Positions 1 to 13,798 of a stretch of 64,000 nt of DNA are shown here, one piece after another (the first letter of the stretch is position 1; each line of letters opens with the position of its first letter). Both the position numbers and the translations under genes were made by a program. The notes beneath the pieces were generated by a model. That model was not told the DNA's origin, did not search any database, and saw nothing but the letters and a program-made list of their open reading frames with translations. Source of the stretch: Podospora bellae-mahoneyi (taxonomy: Eukaryota > Ascomycota > Sordariomycetes > Sordariales > Podosporaceae); the NCBI RefSeq assembly GCF_035222275.1, contig NW_026946359.1, positions 6,510,001 through 6,574,000 of the forward strand, in the 5' to 3' direction.

Positions 1-3000
1 ACCGAAAATGTCTTTGGCACTCGGGATCCTGGGAGGTTGGGTCTGCGCATGGCGGCGTCGGCTTGGTTTTCTATTTTTTTTTCAAGGCAACTTGCCTTGT
101 CAAGTTCTGCCTGGTGGTTTGCCGTCGTTCTTGAGACTCTTTCTGGTTCTTTTTTGGCGAAGGGTTGGGTGGACACGCAACGTACTTGGGGCACGACATA
201 TGAGCAGAAAAGGCTTATGATTTGGAGGAATTGGGAACGGTTCGGCCAGCATAAGAACAGCGATTTCACACCTCAGGTGCAAAATCGTCTTTTCATTTTC
301 CAGACCTCTGTTTAGCGATTTTGACTGATCACCTGGCTTGGACCTTTTTGTTGCGGGTCGCTTGCTCTTTATGATGCTATTTCTCCCCAAAATAGAGATG
401 GGGACAGCTTGGTGGATGAGGGAGAGGCGGTTGTTTCTCATGTAATTTCAGCTGCGCTGGGAGGAAGAGGGAGGGCTGGGGGGAAGGGGGAGGGGGAGGG
501 GGAGGGGGGCACCTCTGGGGACGGCGTCGGAAGAAAGTGAGTACCTATACCTGTATGATATAGCACAAAGTTTTAACCATGAAATATATCGAGTTCACAA
601 TCCTGCTGGCAGCGTTGCTACGTGTGTTTCTTGAGACCGTTCCCGGATTAACATGAGGATAAGGTTAATGAGATGATGTTGGCCCAACTGGGAAGGAGAG
701 TACAGCCGGCTTACATGGAACCTGGCTAATCCCTTTTTGACCGTTTTTATTTTTTACAATGATGCGATCCTAACCGGACCGGGCGTTCAATTAATCGATC
801 ACCTACTCACAGACACGGACTTGCTGCCCGGTTTTATTCTTGGGCTCAATGCCTGCCGGTCGGGTGCCTGCGTCGAGTCGGTCGGCAAGTCCCGTTCAGG
901 TTTTATACGTGCATGTAATGTATCCACAGAGCCGCCTGGGCGTGGCGATGACGCGCTGCCCTCGGGGGAAGAAGAAAGAGAGCTGCTTGGGGGTGGGGGA
1001 CTGGGATGGCCCTTGTATTGTGAGGTGGTTGACCGATGAAGGACTTGCCCTTTTTTTTTTCCCTTTTTTTCTTTATTTTTGGTTGTGTGGTGGTCTGTTG
1101 CTCGGGCTGTGAGGCGAGGCGGGGATGGGTGCCGTTTTCGTCGACGACCTTCATACCAGGACACTGTCAATAAGGCGCATGCTAGAAGCTCAACTCTTCT
1201 CTTCAGAATTCCAGGACACTAAAAACTGCAAGTTCAAATCCAGAGCAATCTCATCTATCCGTTATGTCGGTAGTTATCCCTGAAGATAATAGCAAACCAC
1301 GGTGGTTTCTAGATGCTCAGGAAACGCATCAGGTTTCTCTTAAGCCCAACATATCCGACCAACCTCAACTCCCGATTACCTGGTGGGGGGTAGATAGGTA
1401 GTTGACTGGCTTTTGCGGTCAGTTTACACCAAAAATTTTACCCCTGTGATCGTCGTTGAGGATTGGGGAGATGTCGGAAAGGCAGCGCGAAAGGAGTAGT
1501 GGTCCACAGCCATCGCCGAAAGCAGAAGGTTGACTTACACGCACTTACACGCACCCTCACACCTGACCCGATTGGGACAAGCCATTCCCAAAGACACTTT
1601 TAAGGTTTTCTTCTTCGTCCCAGCAAACAATGGTTTTTTTTTTTGGGGGGGGGGAATTGACTTTAGGGAAAGAAGTTTGCGCTTTACTTGGGAGGGAATG
1701 GTTCAGGAACGCTCCGCTTGGCTTCATGGTGCTAAGATAGTGGCGGGGTTGGCAAGAATGACACTTGTCGGGAGGTGATGGAGGAGGAGGGTACCACTTC
1801 CCGCTTTCGAGGACCAGGACACTGTCGATTGGAGATTTATTTTTGCACATGTTGGATGGTGGTATTTTACCAGGGTATCAACCCTATCTCGGCATCCCAC
1901 AAAGGGGGCTTTGGCTGAATGCTTGCCAAAGTTGTGTGAGAGATAGACGTCGGCATGTTACTGCCGAAACAACTATAAGGACAACAACCACAAATACAGT
2001 GAGGGCGACCACAAGCTGCAAGCCAGAATATGGCTTTTTCGCGTCCTATTTCTCACATCAGCACACCACACCAAGGAGTCCCTCGAGAAAGTAAGTAGCA
2101 ATCGCCCTAGGGCACAGATCAACAAAGCTGCCGGCACTCAACAAACCACTGTAACTATCCACACAACATCATCTCAACCAACTTAACAGAGCACCATTAT
2201 ATAGGCTGTGTGATGCTTGAAAAGTATATTTTGTCCAATATGTCAGTTGTACAATGCTCGCCCACAGAGAACCTGCTTTCTTTTTCTTAATGACCGAGCA
2301 CTTTGGGCGTTGTCCAAAATCATCCTCGCTCAACCCACAAGAACTAAACAGTTGTTCTCCTTACTCCGAGGTACGCAGGCATACCTCGTTATGAATCCTG
2401 ATGGGCAGTTCTCTTTTTTTTCTTCACGGCTGTCAGCAAAACTTATTGTTCTTGAAAACCTCCAGGAGCAGCCCAGACGGCGCCTTTTCTGTTTGAATCA
2501 GATGACAATGAAAAAGTTGGGCTGGAAGCCCTTTCAAGCCACTCTTGTTTTGTCGACTTTGCGACCCTTGACTTTGGGACTCGGGCTTGCAACTCTTCTT
2601 GCAACATTTCTTGCGATCTGCGACTTGTGGGATTGCATCGTCAATTCTTGATTTTCACACTATATACCATCACCGACATCTTTTTTGATAAATAAAAAAA
2701 AATTTTTAAAAAAAAAAGAAAAAAAAAGAAGAAAAAAAAGAAAAAGAAAAAAAAGACCACCTGAATAGTTATCAGGCTGCTAAGTTATCATGCTCAAGCC
2801 ATCAACAACAGCATGATGCAGTCGCAACAGGTACAGAGGTACCTGTCGCAAGCTCGATAAGAATAGCAGCGTCCTTGGCATTACGTCCAAAACTGTGGGG
2901 AAACCTGCCGTCAGCAAGCACAACCTGTCAGCGCGCGTTGCGCAGGTTTGAGCAAGATTCCGGAGCTAATGCGGAGACCTCACCACGGGGGGGCCCTATG

Positions 3001-3243
3001 GTGATCAGATGAAAGGGGGGGGGGTACAACATCCATCACAGAAAGTGTCGTGACAATGGCATTGTTGTTGATTCTGGTGCTTGTCCATGGCACTTTTCCA
3101 TGCTTCAGATGTTTCATCTGCGCCAGGATCCATCCCCTTGCCATGCCATTTATCTGATGTTCTTATCCGAGTCAAAGTAGACGAATATATACCCAAAAAC
3201 CAATTCCAACACGCTCATAAACTCCGTACCCAAATGCCCCATG
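1..3243. other. Gene-free stretch at left edge
   Basis: Only short reading frames occur here, none with a recognisable protein motif or a convincing exon chain. The stretch contains a G-rich low-complexity block (about 474-510), several homopolymer runs, and a long A-rich tract near 2691-2757. A short hairpin (8-bp arms ACAGGTAC/GTACCTGT around AGAG) lies at about 2828-2847. It probably holds the 3' flank of the copper transporter gene and intergenic DNA. Confidence 0.6.
2691..2757. repeat. A-rich low-complexity tract
   Basis: About 65 bases that are almost entirely A with scattered G and a short T5 run. It follows no coding region, so it is read as a simple repeat and not as a retroposon tail. 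Confidence 0.8.
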
Positions 3244-3924
3244 TTAGTGTTCCGTAGAAGAAATAAATCTGCCCACGAGCAGACTACCCAAGAATGTGCC
3301 TCCCAACACGGACAAGAAATACCCCACGTTCATCGACATCACAGCCAACATCCTATATCGATTTGTTAGTATCGCCCCTCCGCGACATCCAGTCATAGTG
3401 ATAACTCACAGTAAATAACCCACGCCCGCCACGACGGTATCAATCGCTGCCCTCACCGGATCAACACTCAACCTCCACGGCCTCGCATGGCTCCCTGTCC
3501 TCCTCTGCACAACAACCACGTTCTCCTCCACCCCGTTCTCGCTCAGCACCGCCGCCTTCCCTAGCGAATCCCTGCTGAGATTCTCTGCCAGTGGCGCTTT
3601 TCCATTGACCACGACATACCGCCTGTTCATCTCCTTATCCAACCACCTCAGCTCCTGCCATGACTTGAACGCTAGCAGCCCCCTGAAGATGACGGCAAGG
3701 ATAATGAGAAAGATGCATGTGCCTGCGTAGGCGCCGGCGTTGGTCGGTGTCCATTTCGTCGAGAACAGGGAGGTGGACATGGAGTTTTGGAAGATGGCCA
3801 TCATGGACATGTGCGTGTCCATGCCCATCGAGCCATCTGGGCTTGTCGATGCGGCGGCGGTGTTGGTGGTGGTGTGGCCCGAGTGAGAGTCGGCGCCATG
3901 GCGGGCGTAGAGTAATGGGTCCAT
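3244..3924 (-). CDS. Ctr-family copper transporter
   Basis: Predicted 207-residue copper importer of the Ctr family, which forms trimeric channels for Cu(I) in the plasma or vacuolar membrane. Two exons, 3410-3924 and 3244-3352. The intron (3353-3409) has a GTGAGT donor, a TACTAAC branch site and a TAG acceptor. The N-terminal part is His/Met-rich (MGMD, HMSMM), as expected for copper capture. A first membrane segment starts near residue 65 (CIFLIILAVIFRGLL). A second hydrophobic block spans the splice junction and carries the family's M-x3-M (MLAVM) motif, followed by a GG-x3-G helix-packing motif. The loop between segments is long and charged. Only two clear hydrophobic blocks are visible; the third is expected within the C-terminal 50 residues. 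Which membrane it serves cannot be told from sequence. Confidence 0.88.
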
Positions 3925-6900
3925 TGTGTTGATATTGGATGGTTCGAGAGACTCTGAGGATCCCCACTGGAGTTTAAGTGGTGGTGAATCTCAGGGGGTG
4001 TTGTTGCGTGTCACGTTGCTGACTCAATTGCGTGATGTGGCTGACCCGAGGTTGCAGGATGATAAAGAAGACATCCACGATTCTTGCGATACCAGATCGG
4101 AGAGCGCTGCCCTGATATATTTGTTGTATCCGTTTAGCCGTCGCGTGGGGTATAGTGCTTGGTGAATTCTTTCTCTTGAATGGAATGGTAAGGACGGGAC
4201 GGCTCGCGGAGAAAGTGGTGAGTGATATATTTATCGCCTTTGCAATACGTAGTGAGAAGAACAACAGGAGCAAGTTGTTGTCTTGTCAGAGGATGAAACG
4301 TGTATGGGAGAGAAGATCACGCATGGAGCGGCGAGGGAGGTTTATGTTCCGCCATGCCATGGTGATCTGGGTGTCTGGATTTGGAAGAAACATGCTCAAA
4401 TGTGGGGGTTGATGCAGCGACAGGGGTCGGTTGAAATGTGGGGGCGGGAGCGCAGATGGCTGACCAGGGGGCCATGTCCACGACACCAACGGCAAGTAAA
4501 CTTTGATATTCCACCTTTAGAAGAAACAAGTCGAATATTATCTTACCATTCATGAATGAAACGAGGTTCTTCCAGTATTCATAACTGCCCTCGACACCAT
4601 GCTTGTCATCAACGTTGGGGAATAGTAGACAAAATCAAGATACACGAGACCTTGGTCCCGGAAAAGGCCGGTAGCTCTACCGAATAGATATCCACCTTTG
4701 GTCAATCAGAGCGCCATTGTGAGCATCTGCTGTAAGAGAGAATGCTGTGCCATTTCAGTTCGATATGGGATGAACAAGGACTCGGCAACAATTAAACCCA
4801 AGGTAAATATGGAGGTACCAGGTATCTCAGTCCTAACTGGGTCATTAGGCCCACCCCGGACGTTATCTATGTCAATCATCGCAGTCTTGGGATTCGAGAA
4901 GATGATCGGATTGAACGAGGCGATGTATCAATCCAGATCTGGCAAGTGGTAGGCTGCTGAGGTAAAGTGCTCCTGCCGGCTGTGCTTGCCTTGGGACGTA
5001 ACGTTACGACCGGACAAGACTCCGCTCCTTTGCGTGCATATTCCAGACATCGTCGCAGCTTCCTTCCACCTCTGGTCAAATCTGGGGGATGACACAATGC
5101 TGTGAGTCATTCCACTCGGGACTGGATCGAGTCATTGCAGCACTGGTGAACATTGGGAAGGCGCAAGCGAGTCCCGGAGGAGAGGCAACAGGTCCCGTTT
5201 GGTCAGACCGAGAACATGATCACTCAAGACATCCCCCAACACACCACACCCTCTTTGGCCCTGGGCTGCAGCAATGGGTCTCTCCCGGACCGACCGACAG
5301 CGACCATCCGTTTACCCGCCAAACCCGGAAATCTGAACGCCCATCGCCGGCGCGCGGCCGGAGACATATTACGTTGGACAAGCCGACAGCTGCAGTTGCA
5401 TCGAGCCTGTCCCGGAGACATGGTCCCAGTCGAGTCTATTTTGACGACATGCCACCCTGCATCCCACGGTTAGCCCAAGATCATAATCTGCAGAACCATC
5501 ACATCGATGTTCTTTGCCGTTTTCGATACTTTCTTTTGTCATCAGAAATCCCACCTGGTGCTACCGCATCCAGCGCAGCCCTGGAGACCAGGTCGGACCT
5601 GGATAGTACTATCAGGTATGAATGCGAGTTCGAATGCCAGATGAACACCGTCTGGCTCATCTTCCTCCGAAATTGTGTCAGACAACTCACGTACGACGGT
5701 CTCATGGCCAGGTCCAATTGCTCCGTAGGGTCAAGACCCTTTGGAAGGCGCTCATCATCCTCATGCCTGATGAGCTGCACCTAAAATCCCGAGACAGACC
5801 AATATAGAGGAGACGGTCCCCTGCCACAGATGTGCCCTCTCTACTGTGTCTCTTCAAGGCCTAGTATCCAGCAATTGTAGCCTCGGGGAGGAGAAAATGC
5901 TGGTGATACATGATCGATGGAGCCAGTATTGAGAAACTCGATGTAAGCCCCAGGACTTCGAGCACACACACGGGTGATAGGGTTCCCTTTACTTACAGAT
6001 ACAGATTTATCTTGATCGAGATGACGCCTCTGCCGTGCAAAGAGAGATATCAGTTCGAGTGTCTCAGCCTCACCTTTCATCTCAATCTGGTTAGGCTAAG
6101 CTCCCCCTTCAGCCTCCTGTCGATCTGGCGTTTTGCCCGCAGCCACACCTCCAAGCACCCGGCATTGGACAAGAGGAGGCAGACAGGGATCTCTTGGCTT
6201 GAGTCAGTGGTGGCTTACTCGATCTTTTCTCTCAACCCACAGCGCTTAGGCTACGGGACTACCTAAAGATTCAAGGTGCAATTTGATTATGGACCTCCAG
6301 TCCCCGATATCATACCTTTGGGCGCGTAACAATACTCGAGCCTTGGCATTACCACCGAAAAGCACAACCTTTACATCTACCCCTTCTCCCGGACGAGACC
6401 AGTATCCTGCTGTGTTCATGAGGTAACCACACCCTGCAATGTTGGACCCCGAATCGGTGGGTAGGCTTGGGGGATGGGCGGTCAGGGCTGCATCCGTTCC
6501 TCTCCTCTCACTCACAACCCGATTCACAGGCGAGAAGGGTGGCTGAGGTAGGGAAGGCACGCGGCGGGCAGCGTGAATACCAAATAGAGTCTGTCGTACC
6601 GTGTTGTCAGACGGCAAAGAGCATGAGGAAATTCATGATTGGTACACGGCACTTGTCACCCGACGACTTCGGCCTCCAAAACGCTGGGAAAGAGTCATGG
6701 ATCGGCCCTGAAGCTGGGAAGTAATAACAGTTATGTCCTTACCTTGTCCAGCCTTTGCACTCATCCGACCATGTTATTTTATTGCACACCAGAACGAAGA
6801 CCATTCATTGCCGAGATCAGCCGACGATGTCTTGACTACTCTAGCCTGTTATTTCCTGATCGGGGCCAGGCTGAATCGTGAGCCGCCCAGGACGCCATGG

Positions 6901-8239
6901 CTACCACCCTTGAGCCCGGTGGAAACCCTGCATGCTGCTGTTCATGGGCGGCACATTTTGCCCTAGGCGCCTCACAGTTCTCAAGTGGTGTTGAACTCCG
7001 GACGCCTCTCTGCCTCGACACACACGACTCAGGCGCTAATATGTATGTACCCGCATCACTCGATACTTCCTGCCAGGAGGCGAAGGCTTCAGTTGGGTAC
7101 AGTAAGCTCCCACCGCGACTGGGAATTGCAACAAGGCAACTCGAGAACCAATCCGTCTTTGGCAAGCATTCGGCTGTTCAGCCGCACTGTACAGTCAAAA
7201 CCAGGCCCAAAAACACCCCCTGCTTATTGCTTGATGATACATATGGCAAGGCTCTTTCGTAATGAAGTGAACGACGAGGAAAAAGAAAAACGAACGAAAG
7301 AAAATATGGAAACGGTAAGCTCACCCCCAAACTTACGCCGACCCCTCGCCTGGCCGGGTCAGGGATTCGATTGCAGAGCGATTGTGAGAGTGTGTCGTTC
7401 TTGCATAGGAAGAGGACCACAACGGGAGGTGTGTGCATGGTGCAATCCAGCTCTGCCCATCCACAACAGGCCCCCCCAATCCGGCTTCTCCTGTGGTTCT
7501 CGGCGCAGGAGATATTCGGGAGGAGGCAGTTGGGGGAAGTGTGGGCATCCATGTGTGTGATGAGTGTGTGTTGGACCGGTGAAGGAGGGTCAGACCGGCG
7601 AGTACCTCATCCTCTTGTCCTACACCTTGGGTTCCGACTCTTGAGCTTTCGTAAGACAGGGTCAATCAAGTAGACACACTACTACTTGGAAAAGATAGGG
7701 GCGACTTTTGTGTTCCCTCATGACCCGTGATCAAGATCAGGAAGAGAGTGTTGGTTAGCTTAGCCAACACACCGATCAGACCAATCGAACCCATCCCGTC
7801 TCCTCTTGCCAAGCTTCCGAGATACATACATACATGCAGACAGCAAGGCACTTGCCGCGTTTGGACATTTCGTGCGTTGCTTTCATACACACACTTGAAG
7901 CGTGGAGGGGAGTGTTTGGTTGGAAGTGCATGGTCTTTACCAGTATGTATCCGAAATGTGACAGTTTGTCTCTGCCAATGTTTCTTTTTTCTTCTTCTTC
8001 TTCTTCGATGATGATGAGCAGGTATGTACGGAAGTGGCAAGCAAACAGCGAACCGAAGAACGCCCCGGGCTGCTTTGTTCCGGACCGAGCAAGTCGTTAT
8101 CTTGATCGGATCTGGGGGTGTCTTCCACATACTCGACTGGGAGGGGATGGGTAGAATTGGATGGTTATACAACATCCATGGTGGGTTTCGAAGTTGAAGT
8201 TGGCTGAGGGGATCTTATTTGGTAATGAGATTTGCCATT

Positions 8240-8318
<79 letters not shown>

Positions 8319-9895
8319 GTGTATGCTGGAGAGCGGCTTGCCTCGTGGGGGAGGGTTTTGTTCTTCTCAGTGCCTACGTAGTTGAAAAGTTTGTCTGGAT
8401 GGTAAGTGATGATAGTCACCCAAAGCACACAAATACGTATTCACATGGTCAGAAAATACTTCTCAAGATGATTCAATTATCAAGAGGAAGAGGGTGCACA
8501 CTCGTCCAATTTCCATCCCCGCTCAAGAATTCATTTTTTTGGATTAATAACTCTCTCTCTCTCTCTCTCCCCTTCACTCACCCTTTCCACATTGAAAAAA
8601 GAGGAGGGGTTATAACCCCTAGAAAGCCCTTCGAAAAAGAAGAGAAAAAAAAACCAAAAAGTAAACAGGTATATACAATCTAACCCTCTCTTGACCAAGC
8701 TTTTCTTTTGCTCTTTTTTTCCAGTGGACAGAGCCACTGTCAAGCTCATCTTGCCTGCCTGGGATTTTCCCATGGAGGGTTTTTTTTCTCTTTTTCAGTT
8801 CCATCCTTGATTCACATTATGCCCTCTCTTGAAAACAAAAACAATACCGTCCAAACAGTACCAAGTCAATTCCCCAGCCTATCCCAGCATCGTCCCTCAT
8901 CTGGCCGGCCTGCCCATCGCAATGACATTGTCGAATGTCGTGACGATTTTCGTAAAAATATTCCGAATACGATTCGCTGCTTGTTGGGTCAAAAACGCTA
9001 TCAGTCGACCCATCCACCACTCCCATTTTTTAAATAAAAAAAGAATAAAAATAAAAACAAGCCATTCCCAAAAACAAATACATCTCGAGATATATAAAAC
9101 AGCCAAGCAAAGCCAGAACCTCTAGTACCCAACCCTTTCCCCTTGTTTCCCAGGGGAACCAGAGATAAAACCAAAAACCAATCCTGCCGAACCCCTGCCC
9201 AAACAAGAGCTTGTGTCTTCCTAACTTTTGCCCTCGTCGTTGGGTGTGTGCGCCCTTTGCCCTGGCCCAAATGTCCCAACTCCAATAGCTTTCCCCGGAG
9301 ACGAGGAGCTGTGTGCAAAAAAGAGATGGAAAAAAATGTACCCGTCTTGTGTCCAACAATACAAAAGTGAAGCAGAAAAAATAGACAAACGGAAAGACGG
9401 GTATGGGTATCAAGCTTGAAAACAGAGCCAAACGTTGTCCAGTTGCCCCCCCTCCCAAAAATAGCCAGCCCCCTTTGGTCATGTGATGATATTGACAGTA
9501 GGAAACCCAAGAACTCCCAATTCAGCTGGCCCCAGTACCCAAACTCCAGCACCCAAGCTCCAGCCTCCGCGCTTGCAAGGGATAGTGTTGTGTGCAAAGT
9601 CAAAAATATAAACAAAGACGAAGCGAAGCGGCAATGTTCCCCCAAAACAGGACCAGACCTTGTTCCTTGTGTTCATGGTCTTCAACCCCCCTTTCCCCTT
9701 CCCCCCCGTTTTTTTTTTCTTTTTTTCCTTTTCTCTTCTTTCCCTTCCCTCGCCTTCCTTGTTGAATCCTGTCATTGACTTCCCGCAGCATCATCAAGGT
9801 ATACCCGCACTGTCGTTGGTCTTGATCGACATCTGCCATCGTCTTCGACACCGTCCGGACGTGTCAGGGTTGATGTCCCTGTCAAGAACACATTC
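3925..9895. other. 6-kb gene-poor spacer
   Basis: Nearly 6 kb between the copper transporter start and the stop of the C2H2 regulator. Reading frames up to 231 codons occur on both strands but overlap each other, contain no known motif and cannot be joined into plausible exons. A long GT microsatellite, CT runs and T- or A-rich tracts lie in the right half. It likely contains the transporter promoter (left end) and the 3' region of the regulator (right end). Confidence 0.55.
8241..8321. repeat. (GT)n microsatellite
   Basis: An uninterrupted GT dinucleotide array of about 36 units (8241-8313), followed after one GC by more GT. Long reading frames of alternating Val-Cys or Thr-His across it are artefacts of the repeat. 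Confidence 0.98.
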
Positions 9896-11541
9896 CTACT
9901 GCCTCTTCCTCAAAGCCGTCGGGCTAGAGGAATCCCCGTCACTCGTAGGTGGGCTCTCGCCTTGAGCGTTTGCATTTCTGGGAGCCGCGGCATTGTCCCG
10001 GTCCTTGTCCCTGTCCCTGCCCTTACCCTTGCCTTTGTCCTTGGACTGGCATCCCTTGACCAACATATGCCGCTGGAAACAGAGTCAGCACATGTAGCTG
10101 ATAGACAACCAAAGAAAAACTGTCGAACACATACCTTGAGTGCATCCTTCCTCGAGAAGGTCCTTTCGCAGTTATCACATGGAAAAGGCTTGACGGCCAA
10201 GTGTATCCTTGAATGCCTCTTGAGGTCATGGTTTCTGTTGAAGCTATGGTTACACTGATCACACTTGAAAGGACGTTCTTGCAGCGGCGGTTGCGGGTGG
10301 TGGTATCCCGCGTAGTTGTGAATGGGATACGGATGAGAAACATGACCATACACCACCATGGGCTGGTTTGGCTGATGCAAATTGGTCATCATCGAGCCCT
10401 GCATGCTTGGATACGGAGGATACGTGGCTGGGGGCTGGTGATGAGGCCGATGGGATCCGGCATATATCGGAGAATGCATCCCTGGCATCAGAGGACCTAG
10501 GGGGTTTCTCCCAGGGAGAGGCCCACCCGTGGCGTTCGGGGATGGTCCGGGCTGGGAGGCATAAGGAAACGTCCCTTGCTGCGGCGACGATGCTGTTGGG
10601 TAGTAAGGCGTCGAAGGTGAACGGTACTCTGACCCAACCGGCGGTGAACCTCGATTCGTCGACGACTGAGGTGCTGCCTGGCCCTGACCTGCGAGATCGG
10701 GCAAAGCAAGAACCGACGGTGATGGTGATTCCTGGGAGTGGGAAGGCATGCTTGAACCATAAAGAACCAAAGAGCCAGCACTCCCATTCACACCAGCGTT
10801 GTTTCCGCCAGCACCGTTGGTTCCTAGCCCCCCGCCTCCGTTCACACCACTGCCGCCACCACCGCCGCCGCCTGCTGAACTGGAGAACGGCGGATGACCT
10901 TGGTATGCTGAGACGCTCGGCAAGGCCCCGCCGTTAGCTGGGGATGATGAGGTTCGCCCGTGATACTGTGGGAGTGGGGAGGCAAAATTGAAGGGAATAG
11001 GTCGTTGGAAGGCCCCGGAAGTGGAATTGTTGCCCGAATAACCGTAGCTGCCCGGGGGCACCGGCGTAGCCCAGCTTCCGTGGCCATAAAAAGACGAACC
11101 GCCGGCCGGTGACTGCTGCGAACTGCTGCCGTTGATTCCTGATGATGGGCTAGTCCCGTCCGCCACTGCAGCCCCTGATGTGGGAGTCAGAATACTTGTT
11201 CTACGGGCAATTGTGATGTTGGTATGGCTAGAAGGATAAGGGGAAGAGGAGGGAGGAGAAGAGGCCGAGGGCGCCGCCGAGAACGCCTTCCGAGGGGCCG
11301 GCTCAGAAAACGGCAGCGCCCTTTGGCCATCATCACTGTGGTCACTTGGATGTCTAGGGTCTCGCGTACTTGATAGATCTGAGTGAGAATACATCCCACT
11401 GACTGACGGTAGATTTGGCGCTCCCTCTCTCCGTGCTGCATTGTTCGGAGGAGGGGACAGGGAATCCTCTTCGTCGCCAGACTCAGGATGCGACATCCTT
11501 GGTGGTGGCGGCGGTGGTGGTGGTGGTGGCGGCGGAGGCAT
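9896..11541 (-). CDS. C2H2 zinc-finger transcription regulator
   Basis: Predicted 527-residue DNA-binding regulator. Exon 1 is 10135-11541, beginning at the ATG followed by a run of prolines. Exon 2 is 9896-10072, and the 62-bp intron has a GTATGT donor and CAG acceptor. The first 400 residues are low-complexity (Ser, Pro, Gly, Asn, Tyr), typical of activation regions. Two adjacent fingers follow: CDQC...H...H and CDNC...H...C, the second ending RHMLVKGC after splicing. Thus finger 2 is a C2HC type whose last two ligands come from exon 2. A Lys/Arg/Asp-rich segment after the fingers is a likely nuclear signal. The finger pair (FNRNHDLKRH, FSRKDALKRH) resembles the Swi5/Ace2-like class of fungal C2H2 factors, but orthology is not certain and no target can be named. 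It stands alone between two long gene-free regions. Confidence 0.85.
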
Positions 11542-12650
11542 GCTCAACTGACTTTGCTGCCCTTGGTTTGGCGGAGATCGTCGTCACAGACAAGAGAGAG
11601 GGGGTAGCCACTGGAGGCTACAAGCTGTGGTGGAAGATCGATTGCTTGATGGCGGTGGGATGGAGAGGCGTGGCTCACGTATCAGTTTTATACCCGTTCA
11701 ACGTGACAGCAAGTGCTCGCAAGGTTTCCAGAAAACGGTGGCCCTAGAACATGGCGCAGATCAAGTTTTGATGGGGGCGCAACTAAGTTCTTCAACACCA
11801 CAAAGTCTGATGAGACGAGTATGCGTGTGACCTGGGGATGAACGCCTCTTGTACTTAAGCTTTTGATGTGTGGAGGTCGTTGACAAGGCGTGGTGGAGTG
11901 CCGATGCTGAAGGGGCGTTCCGTACGAAATACACGGTATGAACACTGCCAATAATTGGTGGTTTTCGGGTTCGGGACCCTGTCGGTAATCTGGCCAGGTC
12001 CAGCTCCAGGTCCAGGATCTGGGAGATGGATAGAATAACGACCTCAAGCCAACCGCGCCGGGCTGTTACTGCTGCCTCGTGTTGCTGCTACTCTTGCGCG
12101 GTTCCCCTCGTGCGGTAGGCCTTCATAGAGACCCGTTGACTGACGCCGTGGGGACGAGGTATACCGACAGGCTGGAGACTTGGGACGGGAGAGGAAGCGG
12201 GCTGGCGGGGAGGGTGCCGGTGTTAGGGGCGGATGTGTGGGTGCCCTTTCCCTCGTGCTTTGTACTTTCAAAGATGGGGGTGGAAAAGCGCGTCTTTGAT
12301 TTGGGATCGAACCAGGCCGGCCTGTCTAGCGCGGGAGGGCTGAAAGGACACGAACTGGGGATGTGCTGGTGAGATGAGTGTGCCACACCCTTCTCCTGGG
12401 ACTCGCACAGACTTGAAATTGGCGTGCTCTTGAAAATGCGTAGTGTGGACTCTGCGATGCAATGACAGCAGCAGGCTCCCGGAGGAATGGGCACAGCACA
12501 GCGCGTGTGTACGGTCTCGGATGTCTCAGGGCCAGGCTGTGGCGCTTGTTGGCTGAGTGGGCTAGCAGGTGGAAGGTGTGAGGAGAGGTACAATGTAGCA
12601 GGGCCTTCTGGGTTGCCGTAAGTGTAACTGGTAGTCCTGATGCTGTGGTG

Positions 12651-12732
12651 GTGTTAGTGGTGTTTGGTGGTGTTGGTGGTGTTGGTGGTGGTGGTGGTGG
12701 TGGTGGTGGTCGTTGTCGTCGTTGTCGTCGGT
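12651..12732. repeat. (GGT)n / (GTC)n trinucleotide repeat
   Basis: Imperfect GTT/GGT units followed by a pure GGT array and then GTTGTC units. Confidence 0.9.
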
Positions 12733-13687
12733 AGACAGACATGGACGTGGGATGGGACAAGGCTTGAGGTTGGTGCCCAGGCTTGCCTCCGTTGCGGCTT
12801 CCACGTTGAGCTGATATCAAAGCCGGTGATGGATGGGTAGTAAGCAGGAAACAACTCCCCCAAACAGGTCCCCTTCGTGACTCCTCAAGACGTGAGCATC
12901 AGCTTTGAACAGTGTTTCCCCTCAGGCACTGGGGAAAAGACAGCAGTCCATTCAAGACTTCTTAACGAAAGACATACCCCCTGCCCTGCTGCATGCACAG
13001 CTGGGAGAGCTCTGCGGTACTGGACTGCACAGGGCACGGCTTGCTGGGAAAATGTCTGCGAGCCTGGTGCCGAGACCCTGGCTCGACTCTTCTTGATGTC
13101 GACACACATGGATGTGTACTGTTAGTATCGTACGGCCACCCCCAATTACGGGAGCTGTAATACGGCCACCCACGCTGGGCGTGTGTCTACGGCACCCGGG
13201 CTGAACAACACCCCAGTGAACAAGCGCAGCAGGAGGAGCCAAAAGCGGTATAGCCTGCCTGTCCGAACCGACCTGAAGATCGGGGCTCCATCAAACATCC
13301 AAAACCTTTTGACGCTGCTTCTTACCCACTCGCGCAAATGCACGTTGAGGGCTGGGGGGAGCCACGAGGGGTGGGTGAGGGAGAAGCAGAGGTTGAGGGC
13401 AAGTATGGCAGCTTGTTTCTTCCACGCCTGGCCGCGAGAGAATATCCACCAGAACTCGACTTGGTAATGCTGGGTTCAATATGTGTGTTCTTTCTCGTTG
13501 TCGAACACTCTCAGGATGTACGCTTCTTGGCAAGCTAGAACCCTGGTGCGCGGGAGGTCGTTGACAGGGAGGTCAGATCCCTCACTTTTTGGCTGTGCCT
13601 CTCCCACGCTCACCTTCGTCCCTCCCACCCGTGTACCATGCTTCCGGCATGCATGCCGCATGCCCCCCTACGCTACATCTTACCTGG

Positions 13688-13749
13688 GAGAGAGAGAGAG
13701 GGAGGGGGAGAGCGGAGAGAGAGAGAGGGAGGGGGAGAGCGGAGAGAGA

Positions 13750-13797
<48 letters not shown>
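13688..13797. repeat. (GA)n purine tract with duplicated block
   Basis: About 110 bases of pure purine on the plus strand except for a few C. The left half contains two copies of a roughly 30-bp block (GA run, GGGAGGGGGAGAGCG), and the right half is nearly pure GA. Confidence 0.95.

Positions 13798-13798
<1 letters not shown>

Noticed and set aside
2691-2757. Poly-A tail of a LINE or processed retrocopy
   Set aside because: No reverse transcriptase or intronless gene copy precedes it and no target-site duplication is visible.
5089-5784. 231-codon plus-strand frame upstream of the C2H2 regulator
   Set aside because: No domain, no plausible continuation by splicing, low-quality composition.
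12293-12325. GGTTCGATCCC-like tRNA B box on the minus strand
   Set aside because: The flanking bases do not form a TΨC stem, and no acceptor or anticodon stem could be placed.
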